A stretch of 64,000 bases of DNA from Sporosarcina sp. 6E9 (GTDB lineage: Bacteria > Bacillota > Bacilli > Bacillales_A > Planococcaceae). Positions 52,214 to 60,376 of this stretch are shown here, one piece after another. The translations under genes were made by a program, and so were the position numbers. The notes under the pieces are model-generated. The model ran no database searches. It had not been told where the DNA came from and was given only the letters and a program-made list of their open reading frames with translations. How positions within the stretch are numbered: position 1 is the stretch's first letter; each line of letters begins with the position of its first letter. The DNA is taken from positions 62,001-126,000 of the forward strand of contig NZ_JAGEMN010000003.1 in the NCBI RefSeq assembly GCF_017921835.1, in the 5' to 3' direction.

Positions 52214-54337
52214 TTGCGCACACTTGCTCGCTTTGTTACAAATAGCTATAAATATATAATTATTTCTTGGATTGCTATTTTTGTGATCATGGCAATTTTC
52301 GCGATTCGCCTACCCAGCATGTTACAAGGTGACGGCTTTGAAATGAACGGTGAACACGCTGCTGTCATGGATACGATTTCAGATACATTTGATATGCCTA
52401 CTGAAACCATGCTGCTCGTATTCGATCAAGTAAATGATGAGAAAGTTTCATCGACGATTGAAAACATCGAAAGTCTTAAGTTGACCTCGGCTATTGATTC
52501 GCCATTAGAGGATGAATCGCTTTATAAAGAAGATGTGTCATATGCACTTCTCCACTTCGGGGATGAAAACGATAATATGTCCGATGTCGTGACCGATATT
52601 CGGGATGTCATCGGGGATCAGTCGGGAATCACTTTGACCGGTGCTTCCGCGATTTCAAAAGATATTAACACAGCCAGTCAGAAAGACCTGATTACGGCTG
52701 AAGCGATCGGGCTACCGATTGCGATTATTGTGTTGCTGTTCGCTTTTGGGACAGTTGTTGCATCAATGGTTCCACTTATGATTGGAATCGTCACCGTCGT
52801 ATCGTCATTCGGTGTTTTGACGATTCTAGGTGCACAGATCGATTTGTCCATATTCGTGTTAAATATTATTCCGATGCTTGGACTTGCGCTTAGTATCGAC
52901 TTCGCATTATTGTTCATTAGCCGATATCGTGAAGAACGGGTTAAGAGCGATATACTTGAGGCGACAACTACCACGATTATTACTGCTGGACGCTCGGTTA
53001 TTTTTTCAGCGTTTTGCGTGTTTATCGGGCTAGGTGCTATGTTATTGATTCGCGTGGACATCTTTCAAAACATTGCGGTTGGTGGAATGATTGTCGTCGC
53101 AATGGCGGTTCTTAGTTCGGTGACGTTGTTACCTGCCGTCCTAATTGCACTTGGCGATCGAATTGAAAAACTGCGCATTTTAAAAGTAAGTTCGAACGGC
53201 TCGAATGCTTGGCGTAAGTTTGCAAATGCAGTGATTAAACGTCCTATTCTTATTACGATTGTTGCTGTTATTTTACTTGGCATTGCGGTAATTCCTGTAA
53301 AAAACATGGAACTGTCGATACCTGAAATTGATTCACTTCCGGAGTCGTATGATTCCCGTTCTGCTTTTGAATTGATTGAAAATGAATTTGATCTTGCGGG
53401 TGAATCTTCATTATATGTGATTGCTGAGCGGTCTGGCGGATGGGAAGATGAAGACGGATTAAAGTCAATGAAAGAACTTGAAGATCAATTGCTAAGCGAT
53501 AAACTCGTTCACGATACCACGACGATATTTAGTGCGAGCGATATCAACTCGGTCGACGAGTGGACTGGAGCTATGCAAGTACCAGAAATGGCAGCTGGGC
53601 TTACGCCGCTACTTGAAACATTCGTGAAAGATGAAAAATTAATGATTCCTGTCACGTTGTCAGCGGATGGTTCATCAGAAGAAGCGCAGGATTGGGTGCG
53701 TGATTGGTCGGATAAGGAAACGGATTGGAGTTTACAGATTGGCGGTGCGGCAAAATTCAACCAAGAAATTTTCGATGAAATTTGGGATAAAATCGGCTAT
53801 GTTCTGGGGTTAATTGTTGTCACGACGTTCTTTATTCTCATGATTGCATTTAAATCGCTGTTAATCCCCATTAAAGCGATTTTGATGAATATCATTGGAT
53901 TGTCTGCTACATTCGGAATTCTGGTTTATATCTTCCAATACGGGCATTTCGGGCTCACCGCGGGATCCATCGCGCTCATTATCCCGGTCATCGTCTTTAG
54001 TCTTGTCTTTGGATTAAGCATGGACTATGAAGTGTTTTTAATTTCACGGATGCAGGAAGAGTATGCGAAGTCGTTCGATAATGACAAAGCTACGGTCGAG
54101 GGTCTTGCCACGACGAGTAAAGTGATTACGTCTGCGGCACTCATTATGATTGTGCTCACAGGAGCTTTCGCTTTCACTGATGTCATGCCTGTGAAGCAAA
54201 TCGGTGTCGGCATTGCTATTGCAGTGGCCATCGACGCTACCATCATTCGACTGCTTCTTGTTCCAAGCTTGATGAAGTTGTTCGGCAAATGGAATTGGTG
54301 GTTGCCGTTTGGGAAAGGGCTCTATAAAGGTAAATAA
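52214..54337 (+). CDS. MMPL/RND-family transporter (YdfJ-like)
   Basis: The 707-residue membrane protein has two six-helix halves, each with an extracellular loop domain; characteristic stretches are GLALSIDFALLFISRYREE in the first half and VFGLSMDYEVFLISRMQEEY in the second, with the intramembrane Asp residues that relay protons. Relatives export lipids, siderophores or drugs; the substrate is unknown. TTG at 52214 is taken as the start, with AGAAAGGA 9 nt upstream (a TTG at 52205 abuts it). Confidence 0.9.
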   Translation: MRTLARFVTNSYKYIIISWIAIFVIMAIFAIRLPSMLQGDGFEMNGEHAAVMDTISDTFDMPTETMLLVFDQVNDEKVSSTIENIESLKLTSAIDSPLEDESLYKEDVSYALLHFGDENDNMSDVVTDIRDVIGDQSGITLTGASAISKDINTASQKDLITAEAIGLPIAIIVLLFAFGTVVASMVPLMIGIVTVVSSFGVLTILGAQIDLSIFVLNIIPMLGLALSIDFALLFISRYREERVKSDILEATTTTIITAGRSVIFSAFCVFIGLGAMLLIRVDIFQNIAVGGMIVVAMAVLSSVTLLPAVLIALGDRIEKLRILKVSSNGSNAWRKFANAVIKRPILITIVAVILLGIAVIPVKNMELSIPEIDSLPESYDSRSAFELIENEFDLAGESSLYVIAERSGGWEDEDGLKSMKELEDQLLSDKLVHDTTTIFSASDINSVDEWTGAMQVPEMAAGLTPLLETFVKDEKLMIPVTLSADGSSEEAQDWVRDWSDKETDWSLQIGGAAKFNQEIFDEIWDKIGYVLGLIVVTTFFILMIAFKSLLIPIKAILMNIIGLSATFGILVYIFQYGHFGLTAGSIALIIPVIVFSLVFGLSMDYEVFLISRMQEEYAKSFDNDKATVEGLATTSKVITSAALIMIVLTGAFAFTDVMPVKQIGVGIAIAVAIDATIIRLLLVPSLMKLFGKWNWWLPFGKGLYKGK

Positions 54338-54387
54338 AAAAGTTGTCTGCACTGTCGGGAACCCGATTGTGCAGACAACTTTTTTTA
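54336..54387. terminator. Bidirectional terminator after the MMPL gene
   Basis: A very long stem (about 14 bp outer helix AAAGTTGTCTGCAC plus inner GTCGGG/CCCGAT) with A run on the left and T run on the right; overlaps the ends of both flanking genes. Confidence 0.92.
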
Positions 54388-54552
54388 TAGGTTGAGTATT
54401 TGCGAATTAATAGTAGTGTTTTCAATGATGATTGCAATTGGCTCCATTCCGTTCTGATCTTTATTATACTCAGCCATCACAGAAAAATAAATGGCTGCGA
54501 CAATCGCGATAACGAATAGGACAATTCCAATTACTAAGTGCTTCCCTTTCAT
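54385..54552 (-). CDS. 55-residue single-pass membrane protein, unknown
   Basis: ATG at 54552 with AAGGAG 8 nt upstream opens a 55-residue protein: basic KGKH start, one strong membrane helix (about 6-24, LVIGIVLFVIAIVAAIYF), then a hydrophilic C-terminal part. It lies 5 bp downstream of the 153-residue gene on the same strand and ends in the shared terminator, so it is probably the second gene of a small operon. No family recognised. Confidence 0.7.
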   Translation of the reverse strand: MKGKHLVIGIVLFVIAIVAAIYFSVMAEYNKDQNGMEPIAIIIENTTINSQILNL

Positions 54553-54557
54553 TTAAA

Positions 54558-55019
54558 TCACTCCTTAACTTGTGTAAACTGCTCGTCTTTCAAGTAACCT
54601 TGCGCGTAGCCGTAGTTACCGAAACTTTCTTCTAAGTTGAGACCGTGATAAATATTCCAAGCGCCTTCTTCTTCGACTAATTTTAGCTGGACGCCTTCAC
54701 CGTTGACCCATGTTTCTTCAACAGTCGGCGCTTCTGCTTCTTCTTCCGACAATAAAGCAATGGAATCCGCAATCGTTTTGCGAAGCTCTTCTTCAGTCGC
54801 TTCTCGAACATTCACGAGCCCGCGGTCATCCGTGTCATAGCCAGGGAGTCCTGCGACATAAACAAAGGCGTTGCCGTTTGGATGAAGATGTTGCACGACG
54901 ACTGTTTTATCCAGTAGACTGTCTGCGTAATGGTAATTCACGCGTTTCATAGATACTTCTTTTCGTGTCAATTCTGGAAATGATTCAATAATTTCTTGTT
55001 TTTGTTCAAATGTAAGCAT
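54558..55019 (-). CDS. Conserved hypothetical protein, 153 residues
   Basis: A soluble acidic protein with blocks that look conserved: TRKEVSMKRVNYHYADSLLDKTVVVQHLHPNGNAFVYV, GYDTDDRGLVNVREATEEEL. I do not recognise a named family. The C-terminal half is Glu-rich. RBS GAGAG is modest. It is followed immediately by a 55-residue membrane protein gene. Confidence 0.78.
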   Translation of the reverse strand: MLTFEQKQEIIESFPELTRKEVSMKRVNYHYADSLLDKTVVVQHLHPNGNAFVYVAGLPGYDTDDRGLVNVREATEEELRKTIADSIALLSEEEAEAPTVEETWVNGEGVQLKLVEEEGAWNIYHGLNLEESFGNYGYAQGYLKDEQFTQVKE

Positions 55020-55056
55020 AGCGTTCTCTCTTTTCGTTTTATATTTTAGTATAACA

Positions 55057-55710
55057 TTATGATTCTTTTACTGTTAATCCTAGCACACGGGCAAAGCCAA
55101 TCGCTTGTTCTTTAGAGACGATACACCCTTCGATGTTGGGTAGCGTGACTTCTATCCGCTCATAGGTGCTGTCCGATAAATCAACGCCTTTTAAATTTGT
55201 TTCCGAGAAGTTTATATTGTCCATTTTGCATTTAGAAAAACGGACTTCTTTAAATGTGCATTCATAAAAATCACTGTCCGATAAATTACTATTCACAAAG
55301 TCGACTTCTTTCATGCTTGAAAAACTGAAGTTGCTATAGCGTCCCTCGCAATCGTCAAATAGTGTATGGCTCACTTTCGAATTTCCAAAGTCAGCGCCAG
55401 TGAGTTTTGAATTCACAAATTCACAACGATGGAAAAATGCGTTTTGAAAATGTACATTCGAAAAATCACAGTTTTGAAACACGACATCTACGAATTCAAC
55501 TGCTCTTAATTCGCTACTTGAAAAGGATACCTCTTTAAAGTGAACATCATCGAATGAAAGCCGTTCATCTTCAGAACCTTCCAATGTCCCACCGGTGAAA
55601 CAAACTTTTTCTATGTACCCATCAAAACGCCAGACATCAGTTACTGATAACTCTTCATGTACCTGTGAAACTTTCGGGCGTTGCCGTTTGCCTACTTTCT
55701 TTTTAGTCAA
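55057..55710 (-). CDS. Pentapeptide-repeat protein, Qnr/MfpA-like layout
   Basis: The 217 residues contain about 25 degenerate pentapeptides (pattern xxF/L-x-x, e.g. CDFSN, VHFQN, CEFVN, SKLTG, ADFGN, NLKGVDLSD) forming a right-handed quadrilateral beta-helix, then a C-terminal helix SKEQAIGFARVLGLTV like the dimerisation end of Qnr/MfpA. Length equals that of Qnr. Those proteins mimic DNA and protect gyrase; whether this one does is unknown. TTG start with AGGGGG. Its RBS overlaps the stop region of a 29-codon ORF. Confidence 0.85.
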   Translation of the reverse strand: MTKKKVGKRQRPKVSQVHEELSVTDVWRFDGYIEKVCFTGGTLEGSEDERLSFDDVHFKEVSFSSSELRAVEFVDVVFQNCDFSNVHFQNAFFHRCEFVNSKLTGADFGNSKVSHTLFDDCEGRYSNFSFSSMKEVDFVNSNLSDSDFYECTFKEVRFSKCKMDNINFSETNLKGVDLSDSTYERIEVTLPNIEGCIVSKEQAIGFARVLGLTVKES

Positions 55711-55722
55711 TATAAAATCCCC

Positions 55723-55812
55723 CTAACGCGTTTTCCATTCCGTGAAGATAATGAATAAAACTACAACTGCAATGGCAAGAATATAGAACCAACCTGGAAT
55801 ACTGCTCAACAT
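55723..55812 (-). CDS. 29-residue membrane peptide overlapping rlmA
   Basis: ATG at 55812, inside the last codons of the RlmA gene, with GAGGG 6 nt upstream. The product MLSSIPGWFYILAIAVVVLF plus a short charged tail (EWKTR) is a single-pass membrane peptide. Its stop (TAG 55725-55723) touches the RBS of the pentapeptide gene, so translation of the three genes appears coupled. Small and unproven, but the spacing and composition are persuasive. Confidence 0.55.
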   Translation of the reverse strand: MLSSIPGWFYILAIAVVVLFIIFTEWKTR

Positions 55813-56684
55813 TCAAAACCCTCATTTCTCCGCGTAGCTATAATGATTGTAAAGTCGATGGTAATCGATGTGATTCCGATACGTTGCGCATCGTGCACCT
55901 TATCTTCGCTCGCTCCCCAAGTCAACGGCGTCATGCGAATTAACTTCGCAAGCAGTTCCTGATCCAGCGGGAACTCATACGTGATTCGTTCCGTCTTAAC
56001 AGCACCAAAATGTTCAGCAACACGAGCTGTCGGATCCGAGTCTTGTTCACGCTCAGCTTCGTCGTAAAATATAGCGCGCAACTCTTTCAAATAATCATTT
56101 TCCGGTACAACTTTCACAAACAAGCCATTCGGTTTAAGTAATCGAGAAAATTCAGCGTAATTAGCGGGCGATAAAATATTCAGAATGGCATCAAATTGTT
56201 CATCAGCAAATGGACAATTGGCCAAGTCCGCTACAGCCCATATATGGCCAGGATGATCCTTTGCAGCGGCTAGAATTCCTTCTTTTGAAAGGTCAATTCC
56301 AACACCTGTGACATTTTCCCCGAGTTCCAGGAGTATGGTCGATAAATGGGACCCTTCACCGCACCCAGCATCGATGATTGCCGCTTCTGTTTTATCCTCT
56401 AGTTGTTTTGACAATAAATTCGTCAAGCGCTTTAGAACCGGAGTAAAAAATCCGCTATCAATGATTTGTTTTCTCGCTTCAAAAAGGGCTTTATCATATT
56501 TCGTTAGATGTGCGCCCGTTGTTAAATTCACATAGCCTTGCCTGGATAAGTCGAACGAATGATTATCCGTACAGACAAGCCGGGACTTATCGATAAGTTT
56601 TAGTTCCCCGCCGCAAACTGGACAACTAAATAAGTGGGCGTTCTTTTCAATTTCTTCGGCATTCATCATTTTTTTAGATATCAT
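55806..56684 (-). CDS. rlmA: 23S rRNA (guanine-N1)-methyltransferase RlmA
   Basis: A 292-residue enzyme with an N-terminal zinc ribbon (CPVCGG...CTDNH), which identifies RlmA (G745 or G748 in helix 35 of 23S rRNA), followed by a SAM domain (IIDAGCGEGSHLSTI near 105, GIDLSKEGI, NILSPANYAEFSRLLKPNG). B. subtilis YxjB is the nearest remembered relative. ATG at 56684 preferred because GGAG lies 8 nt before it; the ATG at 56702 is weaker. Confidence 0.9.
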   Translation of the reverse strand: MISKKMMNAEEIEKNAHLFSCPVCGGELKLIDKSRLVCTDNHSFDLSRQGYVNLTTGAHLTKYDKALFEARKQIIDSGFFTPVLKRLTNLLSKQLEDKTEAAIIDAGCGEGSHLSTILLELGENVTGVGIDLSKEGILAAAKDHPGHIWAVADLANCPFADEQFDAILNILSPANYAEFSRLLKPNGLFVKVVPENDYLKELRAIFYDEAEREQDSDPTARVAEHFGAVKTERITYEFPLDQELLAKLIRMTPLTWGASEDKVHDAQRIGITSITIDFTIIIATRRNEGFEC

Positions 56685-56818
56685 TGCTTTTGCTCCGTTC
56701 ATCGGTTGTCTCTCTAGTATACATTTTGTGGACCGCTATAGGAAATCCTTAGTGGGAAACGTTACCGCTATAATCACAGCCTAATTCGGGTTATACTAAT
56801 AAAAAGGAGTTTATATTT

Positions 56819-57946
56819 ATGAGAAAACTATTTCTTTTACTCTTATTAATTGCCACAATATACTTTATAAAACCACTCTGGGAAGAACCTGTCTCAAAGT
56901 ATGTTGATATTTCATTTCTAGATCCTTTCGATGATAAAGTCGAAACTTTTTTGACAAGCGAATCAGTAACTTCCGCAATTGATTCGATAAATGATACGGT
57001 GGATAAAGCTTATTATTTCTTATCTTCAAAAACAGCGGATAAGCGTGAAACTATCGATCACGTCGATAAACCAAAGTTAGTCAAACCTATGAATAGCAAG
57101 CTTGCAATTTATAATATAGAACTTGGAACACCGGAAGCCGATGTCACCGAGAAACTTGGCGAGCCCAATCGCGTTTCGCTAAATGAATATGGTGCTACCT
57201 GGAATGCGTACCACGACGGGTACCATAACTTCATAATGCTTTCTTATGATAAGAACGACAAGGTCAACGCCATCTATACGAATGATGATTTAATCTCCTC
57301 GGATCTTGGTATTGAGTACGGTTCGAAAAAATCAGTCGTACGGGAAACATTCGGCAAGCCTTTGAAGGAAATACGAAAAGGGTTAAATATATATATTTTA
57401 CAAGATAGTGAGGAATTCGATTTATTCGAGGTGGACGGCATGTACGTCTATGTGTTTTACGACTTGCATAAAGACGATACCGTTACCGCAATGCAACTTG
57501 TTTCGACATCATTGGAACGTAAAAAAACCGGCATGTACGCCGGCGCGGATCAAACGCTTCGAAACGGGTTCGAAGCGCAGCTATTCGACTTAACGAATGC
57601 TGCACGTGTCAGAAATGGGCTTGCTGCGCTCGAATGGGACGATCCATCTGCCGACACTGCAAGAATGCATAGTGTCGATATGGCTGATAATAATTATTTC
57701 AGTCATGACAACTTAGAAGGAAAATCGCCATTTGACCGCATGAAAGACAATGGCATCAAGTTTCGCAGTGCAGGTGAAAACCTGGCGTACGGCCAAACGA
57801 GTAGCATCTTTGCACATGAAGGCTTGATGAATTCGAAAGGCCACCGAGATAATATCTTACAAGATATTTATAGTCATCTAGGTACGGGTGTTGCCTTTAA
57901 CGATAAATCGACGCCATTTTATACCGAAACCTTTTTATTGAAATAA
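56819..57946 (+). CDS. CAP-domain (SCP-like) extracellular protein (YlbC-like)
   Basis: The 375-residue protein has an N-terminal membrane anchor (about 3-18), a CAP-associated N-terminal domain (about 95-235, IELGTPEADVTEKLGEPNR) and a C-terminal CAP domain (LFDLTNAARVRNGLAALEWD, HSVDMADNNYFSH, GENLAYG, GHRDNIL). It matches the layout of B. subtilis YlbC. Function outside the cell is unknown. RBS AAAGGAG. Its stop lies 2 bp from the end of the convergent sodC-like gene, with no terminator between. Confidence 0.9.
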   Translation: MRKLFLLLLLIATIYFIKPLWEEPVSKYVDISFLDPFDDKVETFLTSESVTSAIDSINDTVDKAYYFLSSKTADKRETIDHVDKPKLVKPMNSKLAIYNIELGTPEADVTEKLGEPNRVSLNEYGATWNAYHDGYHNFIMLSYDKNDKVNAIYTNDDLISSDLGIEYGSKKSVVRETFGKPLKEIRKGLNIYILQDSEEFDLFEVDGMYVYVFYDLHKDDTVTAMQLVSTSLERKKTGMYAGADQTLRNGFEAQLFDLTNAARVRNGLAALEWDDPSADTARMHSVDMADNNYFSHDNLEGKSPFDRMKDNGIKFRSAGENLAYGQTSSIFAHEGLMNSKGHRDNILQDIYSHLGTGVAFNDKSTPFYTETFLLK

Positions 57947-57947
57947 A

Positions 57948-58502
57948 TTATTCTGCTGTAATTGCTGCACATGCAATTCGCGCGCCGGAGTTTCCAGCAG
58001 GATCTGTTTCGTAATCGTCTGGCCCTTCGTGAATGACAAGTGCGCTACCGTCTTTATCAAGGATGGAATTGTCCTTGCCTGATTTCAGCGTGATATCTGT
58101 TAAGTGCAAGCTGACATTCACCTTTCCTTCATCGTCAACTTCGATATTTGGCAAATCACCTAAATGGAAACCTTTCGGATTATCAAATCCATGTTCTTTG
58201 GTTGTGGGATTAAAATGACCTCCCGCTGACTCGAATGTTGGCGGTGTGCATTCGCCTTTTTCATGAATATGGGTGCCGTGTAAACCGGGCTTAAGCCCTT
58301 CTGCCTTAATATTGATGGTTAAGCCTTTACTGTTTTCAGTAAGCGTGACTTCCCCAACCTGATCCCCATCGACATTAATAATAGGGGCACTTAGATTTTC
58401 TGTTTTTTCTCCACTAACCGGAAGTTTTGTTTTCTTCTGTAAACAACCGGACAGGACAAAAAGTAAACAACAACTGATAAACAGTAATAGAATACGTTTC
58501 AA
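57948..58502 (-). CDS. sodC: Cu/Zn superoxide dismutase-like lipoprotein (YojM-like)
   Basis: The 184-residue lipoprotein (lipobox VLSGC, Cys20) has the SodC fold. By eye all metal ligands are present: HIHEKGEC, GGHFNP, KEHGF, FHLGD and VIHEGPDD, covering four Cu His, the bridging His and the Zn Asp. B. subtilis YojM is reported to lack full copper ligation, so this protein may be more active. TTG start behind AGGAGG. It would detoxify superoxide at the cell surface. Confidence 0.88.
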   Translation of the reverse strand: MKRILLLFISCCLLFVLSGCLQKKTKLPVSGEKTENLSAPIINVDGDQVGEVTLTENSKGLTINIKAEGLKPGLHGTHIHEKGECTPPTFESAGGHFNPTTKEHGFDNPKGFHLGDLPNIEVDDEGKVNVSLHLTDITLKSGKDNSILDKDGSALVIHEGPDDYETDPAGNSGARIACAAITAE

Positions 58503-58577
58503 TAGAACTCCTCCTAAAATTCATTATTTTGTTAGGATGTCCTATTTTCCACGATATTATGCATGGCACTTTTCTCC

Positions 58578-58629
58578 TCAAAAAAAGCGACTCTTCCTTA
58601 CTTTTCGTAAGGATCGAGTCGCTTTTTTT
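58578..58629 (-). terminator. Terminator of purC
   Basis: Outer 13-bp helix (58581-58593 with 58616-58628) and inner 7-bp TCCTTAC/GTAAGGA helix, overlapping the purC stop; flanked by A and T runs, so it may act both ways. Confidence 0.9.
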
Positions 58630-59312
58630 CAATCAAGAAATAATTTTTCTAATTCAAGTGGAACGATGGATTTTCCATCTTTATAAACCCGCATATTCCC
58701 ACCGGAAATTTCGTCAATCAGCATGATTTCACCTGTAGCGCTATTACGTCCGAATTCTAGTTTAATATCATAAAGTTCCAAGCCTTTCACTGCTAATTCA
58801 ACTTTGACGATTGCTGAAACTTCTTTCGTCAACGTTTCAAGTATTTCATATTCTTCAGTTGTAAGTAGACCTAGTTGATTGAGTGCGTCTTGACTGATGG
58901 GTGGATCATTGCGCTCATCGTCTTTGAGTGTCACTTCAACAAAGGCATCTAGCGGTTGACCTTCTTCGCAATAAGCACCGAATCTTTTTAGAAAACTTCC
59001 CACGGCGCGGTATCTGCAAATGACTTCAAGTCCTCTTCCGAATGCGGTTGCAGATTTTACTGTCATTGAAATATTATCAAGATCCGTATCTACATAATGT
59101 GTCGGAATGCCTTTTTCCATTAACTTCTCGAAAAAGTATTTCGTCATGCGCAGTCCGGATTTCCCCATTCCTTCTATTGTCAGCCCTACCTGGTTTGCAC
59201 CTGGATCAAATACACCGTTTTCGCCTGTTACATCGTCTTTAAATTTCAAGAGTACATTACCGCCGTCTAATTGATAGACGTCTTTTGTTTTGCCTTTATA
59301 GAGAAGTTCCAT
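58629..59312 (-). CDS. purC: SAICAR synthetase (stand-alone PurC)
   Basis: A 227-residue phosphoribosylaminoimidazole-succinocarboxamide synthase: KGKTKDVYQLDGG at the N-terminus, CRYRAVGSFLKRFG, KDDERNDPP and the C-terminal DIKLEFG...LIDEISGGNMR. It catalyses an ATP-dependent step of purine synthesis. It is divergent from the B. subtilis operon-type PurC and stands outside a pur operon, as in many clostridial and some bacillar genomes; whether a second purC exists cannot be seen. RBS AAAGGGACG. Confidence 0.9.
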   Translation of the reverse strand: MELLYKGKTKDVYQLDGGNVLLKFKDDVTGENGVFDPGANQVGLTIEGMGKSGLRMTKYFFEKLMEKGIPTHYVDTDLDNISMTVKSATAFGRGLEVICRYRAVGSFLKRFGAYCEEGQPLDAFVEVTLKDDERNDPPISQDALNQLGLLTTEEYEILETLTKEVSAIVKVELAVKGLELYDIKLEFGRNSATGEIMLIDEISGGNMRVYKDGKSIVPLELEKLFLD

Positions 59313-59414
59313 GAGCTCGTCCCTTTCCGTCCAACTTTATTCTTATAGTTCTAGTATAAAGGAATATTGCCAGAAGAAAAAGAAATGTGTAGGTTTATTT
59401 TGTTATTCGGTTTT

Positions 59415-59680
59415 GAGAGCAGTTGGAATGCAGGAGAGGAATGCGAGAGGCGGAAAGAGGAATTTGCGGGGCCGGGAGAGGGATTCGAGCGTAGATGAGC
59501 GGGTTTCAGTTTTTGAGCGGGGATCTTTGACGATTCAGCGGACATAATCAGTGGATTTGGTTGATTGAGCGGAGATAATGTGGGATTGCGCGGACATCGG
59601 GAGTGGAAGAGAGGGATTCGCAAATGGAGAGGAGTTCGAAGGCACGGGGGTGGAATTCAGGTGCGCTAGAGAGGAGTTTG
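59415..59680. repeat. Intergenic 21-bp-period array D (core GAGMGGRNTTYG)
   Basis: About 13 units start at 59415, 59434, 59455, 59476, 59497, 59515, 59536, 59567, 59588, 59609, 59627, 59648 and 59669: steps of 21 with a few of 18-19 and one of 31. The core drifts from GAGAGGAATTTG to GAGCGGACAT in the middle and back. G-rich on the plus strand. It occupies the gap between purC and the HMA gene; the rest of 59313-59719 holds nothing recognisable. Confidence 0.8.
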
Positions 59681-59731
59681 ATTGCCGCGTGCCACTAATT
59701 TCGATTAAAAATCAGATTATTACCCACTTAC

Positions 59732-59773
59732 TTGATGTAGGTCAAGGAATCTTTATCAAAACCATCTTATGAT
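59732..59773 (+). promoter_or_regulatory. FNR-type class II promoter of the first HMA gene
   Basis: TTGAT-GTAG-GTCAA (59732-59745) is one base from the FNR consensus TTGAT-N4-ATCAA. A -10 TATGAT is at 59768-59773, and there is no -35; the box centre (59738.5) is then about 41.5 bp before a start near 59780. Confidence 0.75.
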
Positions 59774-59812
59774 GTATATAGAAAGTAAATAAACGATTGG
59801 AGGATGAAGAAA

Positions 59813-60034
59813 ATGAAAAAAGCAGTATTTGGTTTAGAACCGTTGAGCTGTCCGACTTGTATTAAGAAAATCGAGAACACGGTTGGGAAAATGGATGGTG
59901 TCGAGGCAGTGAAGGTGTTATTTAATTCCAACAAGGTCCGTGCACAATTCAACGAAGACTTTGTGCAGGCGGAACAAATCCACGAAGTCATCACGAAACT
60001 CGGTTATCCAGTTGTATCGCAAAAGGTTTCATAA
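59813..60034 (+). CDS. HMA-domain metallochaperone-like protein, copy 1
   Basis: The 73-residue protein has the beta-alpha-beta-beta-alpha-beta pattern of CopZ-type chaperones, but the metal loop reads LEPLSCPTCIKKIE: the CxxC is present while the usual GMTC context is not. It probably hands a soft metal ion to the P-type ATPase encoded downstream. The second ATG is chosen, with GGAGG 9 nt before it; the first (59804) abuts the RBS. Confidence 0.88.
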   Translation: MKKAVFGLEPLSCPTCIKKIENTVGKMDGVEAVKVLFNSNKVRAQFNEDFVQAEQIHEVITKLGYPVVSQKVS

Positions 60035-60049
60035 CAATTATCCGTTTAC

Positions 60050-60091
60050 TTGATGTGGGTCAAGGAATCTTTATCAAAACCGTCTTATGAT
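60050..60091 (+). promoter_or_regulatory. FNR-type class II promoter of the second HMA gene
   Basis: TTGAT-GTGG-GTCAA (60050-60063) and TATGAT (60086-60091) are the duplicated copy of the upstream promoter, with identical spacing. This copy stands directly before the ATPase operon. Confidence 0.75.
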
Positions 60092-60130
60092 GTATATAGA
60101 AAGTAAATAAACGATTGGAGGATGAAGAAA

Positions 60131-60352
60131 ATGAAAAAAGCAGTATTTGGTTTAGAACCGTTGAGCTGTCCGACTTGTATTAAGAAAATCGAGAACACGG
60201 TTGGGAAAATGGATGGTGTTGAGGCAGTGAAGGTGTTATTTAATTCCAACAAGGTCCGTGCACAATTCAACGAAGACGTTGTGCAGGCGGAACAAATCCA
60301 CGAAGTCATCACGAAACTCGGTTATCCAGTTGTATCTCAAAAAGTTTCATAA
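60131..60352 (+). CDS. HMA-domain metallochaperone-like protein, copy 2
   Basis: Identical to copy 1 apart from one Phe-to-Val change near residue 50. The two cysteines and flanking residues are unchanged. It is 24 bp from the P-type ATPase gene and probably co-transcribed with it and the regulator, while copy 1 has its own promoter; the duplication may raise chaperone dose. Confidence 0.88.
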   Translation: MKKAVFGLEPLSCPTCIKKIENTVGKMDGVEAVKVLFNSNKVRAQFNEDVVQAEQIHEVITKLGYPVVSQKVS

Positions 60353-60376
60353 CTAACAAGAGAGGTGGGAAAAGTC

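Larger units (their letters stand above)
59720..60355 (+). repeat. 318-bp tandem duplication of promoter plus HMA gene
   Basis: Unit 59720-60037 is repeated at 60038-60355. The coding parts differ at four bases (one amino acid, Phe to Val), the upstream parts at a handful, so the event is recent. Each unit has its own FNR-like box, -10, RBS and ORF. Confidence 0.95.

Noticed and set aside
59311..59623. ORFs on both strands across array D
   Set aside because: Low-complexity, repeat-derived, no RBS; one begins inside the purC start region.
9514..59680. Arrays A-E considered as CRISPR
   Set aside because: Repeat plus spacer is only 21 bp, cores drift, and no cas genes are present.
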